DNA from: Gnomoniopsis sp. IMI 355080
Lineage: Eukaryota; Ascomycota; Sordariomycetes; Diaporthales; Gnomoniaceae
Assembly: GCA_027946555.1 (NCBI GenBank)
Contig: JAPEVC010000156.1
Coordinates: 1-64,000 of the forward strand
Direction: 5' to 3'
DNA: 64,000 nt
Of the stretch, positions 46,763 to 58,069 are shown piece by piece. Made by a program: the position numbers and the translations under genes. The first letter of the stretch is position 1. Each line of letters starts with the position of its first letter. The notes under the pieces are model-generated. The model was not told the origin of the DNA. It saw only the letters and a list, made by a program, of their open reading frames with translations, and did no database searches.

Positions 46763-48849
46763 ATGCCTTTCGGGATCGTCGACTGCAAGCTGCCGGAAGG
46801 GAGACTCTTACCGGGGAGTGAGTTTCTAATAGACGACAAGCATTCAGTTCATGGCGCCGAGGGTGAGGAGACTGTCCGGCTCAAGCGAGTAACACACAAG
46901 GTTGTTATGAACGATCCGCTCCTTTGCGCTTCTCATGCATTCCATGAAGAGTAGCTACTAAACGTTGACAGGGAATCGAGACAATTCTCATCCCCCAGCC
47001 TAGCGATAATGACTTCAACGATCCTCTGGTGGGTTCAATTCCGATACATACGCGTACGAGCCCTGGAGGTCCTCTAATTGGAAACTTGATATCGTAGCTT
47101 TGGCCTCGGTGGCAGAAGGAAGCGGCATTCTGTGTGATTTTCATCAATGCAATCATATTCGCCGTTCTGCCCGGACCAATGCTGGCTCCTGCAACATTTG
47201 CACTTGCTCCTATTCTTGGCGTCACTCTCACCGATGTGGCGAAGCTCTCCGGCTACCAGCTACTTCTCGTGGCAGCCCTGGGGTACGTCGCGCTCCCTAG
47301 AACGCGATTTTCCTGCTTTAGTGCTAATAAAACGCGTCTCAGGCCTTTGGTTTCTGTACTGGCTCAAAAGTTCGGGAAACGGCCTCAATTTTTGTTTGCT
47401 GCCGCGAGTGGCACACTAGGGACCGTAATATGTATCGTCGGCTCTCAACAGTCCAATTATAACACTTTGCTCGCTGGCCGGATGGTCCAGGGACTCGGTA
47501 TCACCGCATGGGAGAGTCTGTCACTTGCAGCAATGGGAGAAATGTTCTATCTCCACGAACGAGGGTGGCGGACAGCGGTAGGTATCCTCACACTGAGATT
47601 TGACGAGCCAACTCTGAGTCCTGACTCTTCCAATAGCTCATCGTCTGCTCGCTAGCCTGCATGGCATCAACTGTTTCGATCATTAGCGGAGTCATGGAAG
47701 AAAACGAGGGCTATCGAAACCTCTTCGTCGCTGAATTGCCCTTTGACGTTGCGGGACTGTTAGCGACCATTTTCCTGCTGCCCGAAACACAGTACATCAG
47801 ACCGCTCAAGGTCATATCAAGCCAAGGGAGTCCCCGGATAGAAAAGACGAAAGATGAGGAAGCAGTTTTCGAGAACGTCGAGACTGTCGTTACGACAACA
47901 CAATCAAGCATACCGAGGAAACCATATCTGAAAAATCTGGCCCCATGGTCGGGCATCTCATATACAGACAAAGGTATTCCCAACCTTTTAGCTGGTATCT
48001 TTGTGCATCTGATCAACCCAGCCGTCTTTTGGATCATGATGGTCAGTGCCGTGTTGGTCTGCACATTCGTCGCAACCGCATACATCACCTCGCAGATCTG
48101 GTCTGTTCCACCTTACAATTTGACCGTCGCTCAGAATGGTTACTTCTGGGTTGGACCTTTCATCGGTGGGGTGTTAGCAGTCGTCGCCGGACCTCTTTGT
48201 GACTGGTCAGCTCAGGCAATGGCAAGGCTCAACAAGGGAGTTTTCGAGGCGGAGTTTCGTATTCCTGTCAACATTCTGGGGGGTCTATTCTGCGGGCTGG
48301 GGTGGTTCTTGTTCATGTGGGTCGTCGACAATCCTACTTCCAACGGCTACTATCTCGGCTCGTTTTGCCTTGGCTGTGTTTGTTTTGGCATATCTGTGCC
48401 GTCAACCTCAGCAGGCTTGTACATTCTGTGAGTTTTCGCCCAGTTTGCAGTACATTTGGCTTTCCCACAAAGCCCATAGCGCTAACGCCGGCCCAGCGAC
48501 TCTTTTCCGAGGCAGTCGACTGAGGTCTTCATCTTGCAGATGATGCTCAAAAACTTCTTGTTCTACGCATTCTCGAACTTCATCAATACTTGGGCTGCCA
48601 CTGCCGGTGCTGGTGCCGTATTCCGAGTATTTGGGATTGTGTCACTCGCGCTGCTAGCGCTTTGTATCCCCATGTGTGAGTTGAACACCCCCCTAATTAT
48701 TGAATTGAACCCAACAAGAATCATACGTTGTGGCATTGGAAAATTATTGCTGAAACACTCGTGTACTACCAGATGTTCTGGGAAAAGTCAATCGCAAGTT
48801 GATGTTCACTCTGTATGCCCGGAACTCGCTCCTCCGGGCGGTGGGTTGA
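46763..48849 (+). CDS. MFS transporter, DHA1/HOL1-like (7 exons)
   Basis: Exons 46763-46900, 46972-47028, 47098-47282, 47343-47577, 47637-48427, 48497-48675 and 48773-48849 (introns 59-97 bp) give 553 residues with all phases agreeing. The start MPFGIV and the pre-helix motif ILIPQPSDNDFNDPL are typical of the fungal HOL1-type group; the usual NWP reads LWP here. Joined exons rebuild VAALG/PLVSVLAQKFGKRP (motif A-like), AGRMVQGLGITAWES and a second half from WIMMVSAVLVCTFVATAYI. The C-terminus ends at YARNSLLRAVG. The transported compound is unknown. The donor of intron 1 (GTTGTT) is weak; an alternative GTAACA at 46889 would shorten exon 1 by four codons. Confidence 0.88.
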
Positions 48850-49764
48850 TGCCCGATCGGCGATGAGCATCCTGGTTTACCAACGTGGGAACATGCCGGT
48901 AGTTGAGACAAAGACATCCGCAATTAGCGATGATACGAACCTGGGGGAACCATTTGCTTGCCGAATTTGCAGGCTCGCGCGGTTGACCGCATGTTGTGTG
49001 CTTTGAAGGAGTCATACTGGCAGGCGGAGTGCATTGGCAGGGCTGGAACAACGGGAGACTGCATACGATGGGGGCGCAAACTCCTGACCAGCTCACTTGG
49101 CCAGGGATATGTTTCACAAGTTTGAAACTTCTGAGGCTCTTTAGGGTCAGGCTACTGCGCGCAAAAATGGCACTTGAGAAAGCTTCTGTTGATAGGGACC
49201 AGTAGTTTAGATATTCAGGGTCCAAGTGGGTCGAAACTTCGGCAATGCCTGAGGCGGTAGAGGAGTGACAGCTGTCTCACAGGTCACTTGTGGGGATCTG
49301 CACCATAATGACCAATAAAGGGGCGCTCAACTCCTGACAGACTGTCTTGGGTGGCGCTAAGCCACGGGTGGATGTGGGAGACAGTCAGATGGCCCGGTTA
49401 TAGTTCCCTACGGTATAATCTAAGTCAAAGCAATATTATCTGATGTCCATAACGTGCCGTTTTTCGTAATACGCAGTTTGATGAGCAAGGCACCCCCGTG
49501 TGAACAATACCGTATAAAGGCCAAGAACAAGCATACTGTTTCCAGAAATATCACGAACCCAGATTTTCTTGTTGAGAAGTTGGCAATACAAGGAACACCA
49601 GCAGGACAATTTTCGGACCTCCTGACACAGTCATTGATAATCCTCGTTCGGTACTACCCTACAAGTAGTACGAGCCCAACAACCAAACTTCACCCATACT
49701 ACAGCATTGAAAAGCGATTCAGTCCCGAAACTAGGGCCCCAGGTCTTCGCGATAAAGTTCAATA
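48850..49764. other. Intergenic, nothing supported
   Basis: About 0.9 kb. Frames at 48815-49225 on both strands are shadows with no motif. The first exon of the F-box-like gene could in principle extend into this region but I see no support. Confidence 0.35.
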
Positions 49765-51153
49765 ATGGCCCGATCCGAGGATTTTCCCGCCGAAGTTCAA
49801 CATCGATTGTCCCAGTGTCTCGACAATTTTTCGAAATCAAAACGGACAACGTCCCGTGCAAACACTTCCCGCAGACATGCGTCGAGCCGCATTCACCGCA
49901 AACGGTCGATCACGGTGACAAACACCTTCCATGACCGGGACGCCCTGCTTCTTTCACTCGCACAGCACGGCAGAGATCTCATCGAGAACATGGCGTTCTC
50001 CATAAGACCCAAAACTCAAGCCCACGACAATATGCTCGACGGGGGGAAATCGCCTATGCCCGGTGCTGCTAGGGAGCTTCTCAGTGGCAAGCTCACGGGG
50101 CCCAACTTGAGACGGATCGACATCGAATGCGACTTTGAGATAGAGACAAAAGAGACGGCCAAGTTCGAGCAGGAGGTCAATCGGGTCTTTCAACAGTCGA
50201 AAGAGGAGGAGGCCCTCCTGCAGTTAGAGGCTGAAGATCCTCAACGGCGAATACTGGTAGATTCATGGACGGCGCTGGCCCAGAACACCGCTGTGCGAGA
50301 GTTGTCTGTCGACAGGTTTGTGCCCATATGGACATCGGCTTTCCACTCGAGAGACTTCCGTGCTCTCTTGGGTCGACTAGAAAGCCTGCACATCACATTG
50401 TTTGGAGCGAAGAGAGGCTATCGAAGTATCAACACTATACCGGCTTACGTTGCTTCCCTTCAATCCATATTGAAGGTCCTCTTCCTCAACAGCGGCTCGC
50501 TGAATAGCCTGTCACTCCATGCCTCCCAACACGCTCCCCTCGGGGCACATGGTCACTATCACATTCCCCTCTCGCTGAAGGCTACTCACCTACCGGGCCT
50601 GCAACACCTCTCGCTGAAAAACTGCTTCATCGGCTTCGAGTTAGCACATTTCATCAACGCGCACGCCAACACCTTGGAGACCTTGGAGCTGCACAACTGC
50701 TATAGCTATCGAGGAACAGGCGACAGTGCTGGAGCGGGAGGCATGAGCTGGGGCACCTTCCTGTCGACAATCACACGGCCAACGATGAAGCTGCGGCGCT
50801 TCGTCATCGCCGACACGCACATTCCTCTCACTATCAGTGACGAGCGCCTCAAGACGTACGTCGCTGATACCGCGAACGAGCCAGAGGATGTGAAGAACGT
50901 CCGGCGTGCGCAGATGAAGAACCCGAACCTCAGGCTATTTCTGTACGGATTTCTGAGGGACTATTCGGGAGAACTTTGGATGAACAAGGAGGCTATCTTG
51001 GCTTCGTTTGATGGCGAGGATGACCAGAAGGCGTTTGACGAGTTGAACAGCCTTGTGCGCAAGAATGATGAAGATGCCAAGGGCGGGGAGGACGTCCCAG
51101 CTACGAAAGCAAAGCTGGCGCCTTCTGTGGAAGTTGTCGAGCTTCCAGTCTGA
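49765..51153 (+). CDS. F-box-like protein with leucine-rich repeats (fungal hypothetical)
   Basis: A single-exon protein of 462 residues. The N-terminus (SEDFPAEVQHRLSQCLD) resembles a degenerate F-box start (LPxEllxxIlxxLd). A basic Arg/Ser stretch (SRRHASSRIHRKRS) follows. From about residue 170 there are loosely spaced leucine-rich units (NSLSLHASQH, LPGLQHLSLKNCFIGFELAH, NTLETLELHNCYSY), as in fungal F-box/LRR substrate receptors of SCF ubiquitin ligases. The tail is charged. Without a database search the F-box call is tentative, but the coding potential is strong. An upstream exon cannot be excluded. Confidence 0.7.
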   Translation: MARSEDFPAEVQHRLSQCLDNFSKSKRTTSRANTSRRHASSRIHRKRSITVTNTFHDRDALLLSLAQHGRDLIENMAFSIRPKTQAHDNMLDGGKSPMPGAARELLSGKLTGPNLRRIDIECDFEIETKETAKFEQEVNRVFQQSKEEEALLQLEAEDPQRRILVDSWTALAQNTAVRELSVDRFVPIWTSAFHSRDFRALLGRLESLHITLFGAKRGYRSINTIPAYVASLQSILKVLFLNSGSLNSLSLHASQHAPLGAHGHYHIPLSLKATHLPGLQHLSLKNCFIGFELAHFINAHANTLETLELHNCYSYRGTGDSAGAGGMSWGTFLSTITRPTMKLRRFVIADTHIPLTISDERLKTYVADTANEPEDVKNVRRAQMKNPNLRLFLYGFLRDYSGELWMNKEAILASFDGEDDQKAFDELNSLVRKNDEDAKGGEDVPATKAKLAPSVEVVELPV

Positions 51154-52178
51154 TACCAACGAATCACTTGCCGTCTTTTCCGGTGTAGCGCCGATGGCCG
51201 GAGCCGGTGTATTAGTATGCATCTGCGTTCAAGATTCTACTTTTGTTTTCAACGGCGTTGACTTAGAGGGTGGTCTTATGGGATAGGTCGAGATACCAGA
51301 ATTTTCAATTGTATTTTCGTCAATTCACAGCATAATGAAAGCTCGAAAAGAAAGAAGAGAATACCTCGCTGACAATGGCTGCGAAGGAATGTGACACGCA
51401 CATCTCAGAGGATCGAATGTTTATCGGAAAGGGACCGTGAGCATGGGCAAGCCGGTATGGTCCCGAGGCTTAGAAGACGTACTATGTAACATGCGAGAAA
51501 TCATGATGCGGTGAAGACTCCGAAGCTGGCGGGCGGGCCGATGATCAATGTCACGTTCCAACCGTACCTGGATGATTACCAGGTTTCTCGTGTGCGCAGA
51601 TACGGGGTAGGTCCCATGATCTCCAAGCTTGCCCATATTCGGTGCCTTGTCCGTTCAGCCCGGGGCTCCCCCGGCATGATGGGACCCAGAACTTGATAAG
51701 CAGAACTACTACTACAATCGACTTTCCAACAACCTGAAGTTCTTATGAGAATAGGACTTTACTAGGCAATGAACATTTGGCGAACGGATAACTTCCGAAT
51801 CATTTCTGCCGGTATCTCTTAGAATGTCAACCTTGGGAACTGGCTTTTACTTGTAGCGACGTAGTCTTGCCGGTCACGTCGGCCGGGACAAGATATCGAG
51901 ATAATCTGGCCCAGGCGACGGGGTCCTGGTTATTGTCACCTGTACCGCAACCGAATGCCTGGCATTGCGGGGAAGCCTAAGTGCAATGCGGCAAGATGGA
52001 CATTTTGAGCGGATCGTCTACAGATTGGAAATGAGCCTTGTTAGCCGATGTGCTCTAGTCCCTTGTCATTAATGTTTATAAAGCTGCACGTGCAGCTTCG
52101 CAATAATTTAGCATCATGTAGCACCGCAGTCGTCGCATTCTCAACCCAACGAACGGGTAGGTAGGTTGCCTGGTCAAG
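51154..52178. other. Intergenic, nothing supported
   Basis: About 1 kb between the F-box-like gene and the secreted protein gene. No motif, repeat or RNA gene recognised. Confidence 0.4.
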
Positions 52179-53948
52179 ATGTTCTGGTCGCGTGCCATTC
52201 CGTTCGGTGCAGTCGCCGTGAGCGCTGTCGCGGCCCTCGCAACAGGCACCAACACCACGGGCTATATCAACGAGATATTTGATTCTTCCATGAGCTACCT
52301 CGATCAGATCTACGATCCGACAGCCGGCTATCTTTGGTATACCTACTATCCCTTTGCGGCAGGCAAGCATGAGACGCGGTCGACGGTGTGGTATGCAGCT
52401 GGGCTTTTGCGTCGTAATCAAGGAAGCGACGTAGACAATGCCGTCAGGATCATCAACAGCGTTATCGCTGACCAGAAGAAGAACGTCAGCGATCAGTGGT
52501 GAGCATCGATATATATATCCAAGCTTGTAACGAAATGGCTGGGCTGACGTTTCAAAAAGGTTCGGAGACTACACCAAGTATCCAGAAGAACCCACCGTGG
52601 GAACTGCATGGTATCCGGAAAGCGTAGGTCTCCCTTGTGAAGCTATCGTGAGTAGAGCTAATTCCCATGGCAGATCTACAACAGCTGGGATCCAAATTGG
52701 CGTAGCTTTATCGGCACCGCTCTGATTATCATGTACGAAGAGTACGGCCACTTGTTACCGAGCACCACTCTATCTCTCATTTTGGAGTCAATGCACAATA
52801 ATACCATCGGTGACAGCTACCGAGTCGGCGGCGTGGACGGCGACAATCTGTACCCGGCCTACAGTAACCCATCCATCATGCGCGCAGTCGGCACGGGCTG
52901 GACGGGCATGAAGTTGAACGACAGCAACATGACTAGCGCCGGCGAGGCGTACGCGCAAGAAGTCCTCGACCTCTTCAACCTGAACAACACCCTCAGCGAA
53001 TTCAACTCACCAACCTACACGGGCGTGAGCCTATACGGACTGACCTTGTGGGCAAAGTACATGCCGTCCTCGAGTGTGATGGGGGCGAACGGCGCGAGGA
53101 TGATTGCAGACATTTGGACGTCCGTGGGCGAGATGTACAACGCCAACCTTCGAAACATTGCAGGGCCGTGGGACCGCACGTACGGCTGGGATCAGAATCT
53201 GTACATCGGAATCATGAACATCTATCTCTTGTCAATGGTAGGCTCCGCAAAGGGCCCCAACCTCAACACCGTCTCACACGGAAAAACACCGGCATGGGCG
53301 ACCACGCACGCAGACGACTTTGAGATCGCGCCGTTGTTGAGCGCCATCCTCCCGTACCACCAAACGCTTGTTCCGGACGAGGTGAAGGCCAAGTTGGCGA
53401 CCTTTCCCGGCGAACACATTTACAAGACCGCGGCATACAGCCCACCGCACGACTACAAATTGAGAAACGTCACTACTTGGCTGAGTGACAACATCACCAT
53501 CGGCGCAGAGAGCTTCGACCAGGATGTCGTGGGTGGCTTCAGCATCAACCCGCCCGATTGGACACCTGTTGTCACGCAATGGTCTCGGAGTGATGGCAGT
53601 ATCGGGTTCTTCACCTGGTATGCGACCGAAGCCGCGCTTGACGTGGACGTGCAGCCGGGCAGCTTGAGTCTGAGCTATCCGAAAGGGAACGAGACAAGCA
53701 TCTTTACATTTGTGGTCGTGTCGAACCCGTATGGGCAGAAGAGAGATATTCTAGGTTGGGAAGATGTGATGGGACTGTCTGTGAATGTGAGCGGGACGGT
53801 CGACTTGACACCCCAAATCTCATTCTGTGGTCTGCTCGGAGGCGCATGCGATCCTATCAATGAATTTGAGTTTTGGAACTTCACATACGCAATGCCGGCA
53901 GGTAGTACAGAAACACCAAGTATGGTGCTAAACGTCGAGGTGTTCTAG
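52179..53948 (+). CDS. Secreted protein, possible six-hairpin-type glycosidase
   Basis: Exons 52179-52498, 52560-52623 and 52674-53948 (introns 61 and 50 bp) give 552 residues. The signal peptide is MFWSRAIPFGAVAVSAVAALATG. The rest is rich in Trp/Tyr and in many N-glycosylation sequons (NTT, NDSN, NNT, NVT, NIT, NVS, NFT). Motifs such as YLWYTYYPFAAGKHETRSTVWYAAG, WYPESIYNSWDPNWRSFIG and GPWDRTYGWDQNLYIGIMN suggest repeated helical hairpins with acidic residues in an alpha/alpha barrel, and a beta domain at the C-terminus. I do not recognise a family; the glycosidase idea is inference from these features. Confidence 0.65.
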
Positions 53949-53999
53949 GAAGTAAATTGAAGAAGCAAAGCATAATTACAAGTCTTATCTATGAATTCT

Positions 54000-56200
54000 C
54001 TACCTTTCCTCCACGGTGCCCACAACTCCAAGTTCTCCCTTGGCCTGTCTGCTAGCAAGTTCCTTCTTGACGAACTTCAGCGGCCGGTACACAGGATTCC
54101 ACATCTGCTCACGAATCCACTCGTCGAGCTCTTTATCATCACTGGGTATACCTTTCTCTGTCACAACGCCCTCTTTCTCAGCAGCGCGGATCACCTTCTT
54201 GGCCACGTTGACGCTCACATCGCGCACGACATCGACGCCCGGCAGCAACGGCGCAGTGTCGTCTTTGAGCGCGGGGCTCATGTCCGCCACGCCCTCGACC
54301 GCTGCAACAAGCATCTTGTCCGTGAGCAGTTTGGCGCGGGAGAGGACACAGCCCAGACCTATACCTGGGAACACGACAGAATTGTTGCATTCAGCCACCT
54401 CGATCTCAATCTCCTTGCCGTCGCCACCCCACGGACCCTTGACAGGCTTGAATGGGGAGCCAGTGGCTACCAAGGCCCGCCCATCCGTCCATTTCAGTAG
54501 ATCAGCCGGGACAGCCTCGTGTAGACGGGTGGGATTCGACAGGGGTAAGATGATGGGGCGGTCGACGTGTGAGGCCATTTCTCGAACGATGTCCTCGGTG
54601 AAAGACCCTGGCTTGGTTGAAGTCCCGATCAGGACATTTGGTTTCACGGCTTTGATCACGCCCAAAAGATCGGTTGACTTGCCATCCCATTCGTCTTCGG
54701 ACCTAGCAAAGAATTTTTGGGCTTGATTCAGGGATGTCTTTGTGGTGAGGAGGCCGGGTCTGTCGAGCAGCCTGCAGCAAAGTAAGTCGGTATTCTAAAC
54801 TTTGGAAATAGATCAAGATAACTTACCAGATCTGCTTGGCCGCCTCTTCCCTCTTGATATTTCGCGCCGCCGCAATAGCATCGACCACCTGGTCAGCAAT
54901 TCCACACCCAGCAGTGCCGGCGCCAAAGACTACCATGCGCATATCGCTCAGCTTCTGCTTGCTAACATGTAGGCCTGCTGTGATCGCCGCTAGGGCCACG
55001 CAACCGGTTCCTTGCACATCATCGTTGAAACAGGGGACCTTGGGCCTGTATGTATCAAGAATCCGTCGTGCTGTACCCGGATTAGCATACCTTGTTGGAG
55101 ACGTGGTGATTTCAACGTACCATTGTCCAAGCCAAAGTCTTCAAAGTGAATATAAGCTCGTGGGTAAAGCTCGCGCGCCGACTTGACGAATGTCTCGACA
55201 AATTTGTCGTACTTATCACCACGAACACGGTTCTGGCGAAGTCCAAGATACAAATCATCCTTCAACAAATCCTCGTTGTCCGTTCCACAGTCGAGGACGA
55301 CGGGTAGCACTCGGTTGGGGTGAACACCAGCACAGAGCGTTGTCAGGACAAGTTTTGCGACAGATATCAGCACACCTCCACAGCCCTGGTCGCCGATACC
55401 CAAGATCTCCTCGCCATCAGTGACCACGATATAGTCGATATCGTCTGGTTTTCCCCACTGAGCCAAGTCGTGGTGCACACGATCCATGTCATTGATGTTC
55501 AAGAAGCAACCCTCGGGTTTACGGAACAGGCGTGAGAAGTTTTGAATGGCTTCACCTTCTGTGGGCGTGTAAATAATGCTAAACATCTCATCCATGTGAT
55601 CTTGAAGCATCTACATTGAATTAGGCGCCGAGTAACATGATACGAAAGTATGGACTGTTGCCGTGCTCACCTTGAAGTACAGAACCACATTTTGCTCCTC
55701 TACAGTAGTCGTCAGCTTCTAGCACTCTGAATACGGCATCTATATGTTCCCCTTTTAATAAAACCTCGTAGAATATGGGTTCACATACTCATAGAAGTCA
55801 TAAATGCATTCTTAGCGAGATCGTCCGGAGCGGAGGAGAACTGTTGGTAGGCGCGCTTTGCCTGCTGTTCGAGAGTCTGAACACTCTGCGGTAGAAGTCC
55901 GGTCAGGTTGAAATCACGACGTTCTTCACTCGGAAATGCTGATCCCTTGTTGAATATGGGATGATTGAGGAGGATCGTTCCTGTGAGCGCACACTCGAGG
56001 GGGCCACTTGTGCTGAGCGGGAGGTGGCCATATCTTGGGTTCTTTTGAGACGGCATTTTGTGATAGCTGGAGAAGTGCGATCCTGCTGGTAACTTGTGCT
56101 TATCAAATGATTGTGAGATGATGCTGCTTCGATGTCCAGTGGAAGCCGGCAAGGGGAGAAGTCTTTGGTTTGAGCTTCTGATCAAAGACGTGAGCTTCAT
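54000..56200 (-). CDS. NAD(P)-malic enzyme, mitochondrial
   Basis: Oxidative decarboxylation of malate to pyruvate. Exons 56200-55789, 55699-55671 (29 nt), 55610-55121, 55070-54827 and 54771-54000 (introns 50-89 bp) give 648 residues. The N-terminus (MKLTSLIRSSNQRLLPLPAS) is basic and Ser-rich like a mitochondrial presequence. Conserved motifs appear across joins: MTSMKEQNVVLYFK (made by the 29-nt exon), FSIIYTPTEG with the catalytic Tyr, VVTDGEEILGIGDQGCGG, the metal-binding FEDFG and FNDDVQGTG, NAD site VVFGAGTAGCGIADQ, and PLSNPT. Whether NAD or NADP is preferred is not safe to call. The gene supplies pyruvate or NAD(P)H for lipid metabolism. Confidence 0.95.
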
Positions 56201-57130
56201 GGCTATGCTTCAACGAGAACGCAAGGCGGAGGCATGTACATACCTAGGTGTCTAGGTATATAAAGAAAACAGGTAAAATGGACTATGAGAGGAATTTCTA
56301 AGGGAAGCCCCGAGGCAGGTATCTTGACAGGTAGGAGGTATGTGGTGCAGGATGGAAAACATGCGTAACTTTAAACACCCGTGACGGTTCCAAGGTCTCT
56401 GAACACTATTTGAAAATGACGTAACTGCAGTGGACTCGCAGGCGCTTATGGCGTTTTGCAAGTGGGACTAGAATTCCAGCCATGACGACCGAGGAAACAA
56501 GAGTTCGAGAATTCACTAGACATAATTCGGTCTGTTCTATAATTTGCATCACAATATATGCACGTTGATCCTGTTCATGGGTGTCACGGGGATCATGTGC
56601 AAGACGCAGGCAGTCTCTGAAAACCCTTGACAGATCGTCCGGGCCCGGAACAGGCCCGGAACAGGCCCGGGGCATAAGATATCCCGAATTCAAGTTCATC
56701 CGGATGTTCAGTTCAGCGACTACATACACAAAACTCAAGGTGATTCCAAGCTACATGGAAGACTTCAGAGCCTCTCATATATTATTCAGTTGATTGTCCT
56801 TGAAATCAACAATCCATGGAATGTTCTGCTTTCCGCTCTAGGATTTAAGTAGCCGTACAAATCATTGACAACATATTTCTTCAGCTCCCGATCTCACGTC
56901 GTCCGTCCCCTGCAAATCACCATTCATGTCACATAAGTCGCGGGAGGAACTTTTGGAATAAAAACTGCTCAAATTGACAAATGCATTATCTGCAAATGAC
57001 TCAAATAACCACCCAATTAGAAAGTAAAATTACTGCCCGTATACATCCCATCATCGACTTCGTCCAACTGCATCCACTTTCATCGTTCTCGTTCTGCGTC
57101 CACCAGCCAAACTTGTACATCTGACATCCA
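56201..57130. other. Intergenic, nothing supported
   Basis: Promoter of malic enzyme and 3' flank of the eqolisin. It contains ACCTAGGT at 56242-56249 and the 11-bp tandem repeat listed separately. Confidence 0.4.
56642..56672. repeat. 11-bp GC-rich tandem repeat (GGCCCGGAACA)
   Basis: Two perfect copies (56642-56652 and 56653-56663) and a partial third of GGCCCGGAACA. The surrounding DNA is AT-richer. It lies between two genes with no known function. Confidence 0.85.
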
Positions 57131-58069
57131 TTACTCGTAAGTGCAGGTAACCTCGGAGGAGGAGGCAGAGCAGCTAGTCAAGACCTTGTTGCTCTGCTCA
57201 ATATCGATGATCGTGGCCTCGGCGGGAGTAACGGTTGCTCCATCGATGACAGCGCTGGCATCGGTGAAGGTGACGGTTCCAAAGTCGGCGAAGGGAACAA
57301 GCTCGCAGTCAGGGTCGCACTCCTCAAAGTCCTCGACGATCCACTCAGCATCGTACTCGCAGAGCGAGCCGTCGGTCACGCCAGAGAAAGTCTCTGTCAC
57401 GGTCTTGCCGGTGGTAACGTTCTCGATGACGGCTGTGCCTCCAGTCTTGCTTGTCGCAGTGACCGTCATTTTGATGGAGTCACCCGCAGCGATGGTAATA
57501 CCGGTGAAGTCGTCTGCACGTGATTGTTAACTTCTGATTGCGAATAATAGGTTCAAGGCATGCTTACAAGAGTAGTCGGGATACCACTCATACCAAGCGT
57601 CGTAGCTCACACTGGAACCCTCGACATACCAGTCAATACCGGTCTGCAGGATGGCAGTCTGGCAAGTATCACCGTCGATGCCGACCCACTAAGGTGTCAA
57701 TGTCAGCTTAAAATCATCCATGTTCAGATAGCAATAAGTCTGAAAAGTGGCATTACATACAGCAGAGCCCGCTGTCTCAGTGTTGCCGCTCGAAGAGCTC
57801 AGTGAGGGGACAGTAACAGTTCCAGTGACTGAAGTCACTCCAGTGGTGCTGATGACCGCACCGGCCCAGTTGGAGCTGTACTCGACATAAGTGTTGTTGC
57901 TCTCAATCGACGCACGGTCGGACTTGATGATCGGCTGGGACCTGCGAAGACCGCCGCTGCGCTGGGAAAGCTGACGGTTGGCACGGCTCTCCCGGCGCTT
58001 CTCCGTGAATCTCGCAGCAAGCGCGACTTCGGCGCAAAGCAAAGCACTGATGGCAGCGGAGAACTTCAT
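57131..58069 (-). CDS. Eqolisin glutamic endopeptidase (peptidase family G1)
   Basis: A secreted acid protease of the scytalidoglutamic/aspergilloglutamic peptidase family. Exons 58069-57761, 57688-57568 and 57513-57131 (introns 72 and 54 bp) give 270 residues. The order is signal peptide (MKFSAAISALLCAEVALA), a basic propeptide (RESRANRQLSQRSGG), then the mature beta-sandwich: YSSNWAGAVI, GTVTVP, WVGIDGDTCQTAILQTG, YDAWYEWYPDYSY, and DAEWIVEDFEE. The catalytic Gln (in GDTCQ, about 113) and Glu (in AEWIVE, about 200) are both present. Family members cleave at very low pH and are pepstatin-insensitive; the propeptide is removed on activation. Confidence 0.96.

Noticed and set aside
46889..46900. 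Alternative donor GTAACA for the first intron of the second MFS gene
   Set aside because: Both fit the phase; I kept the later donor because the resulting spacing before ILIPQPS matches the family better. The alternative is not excluded.
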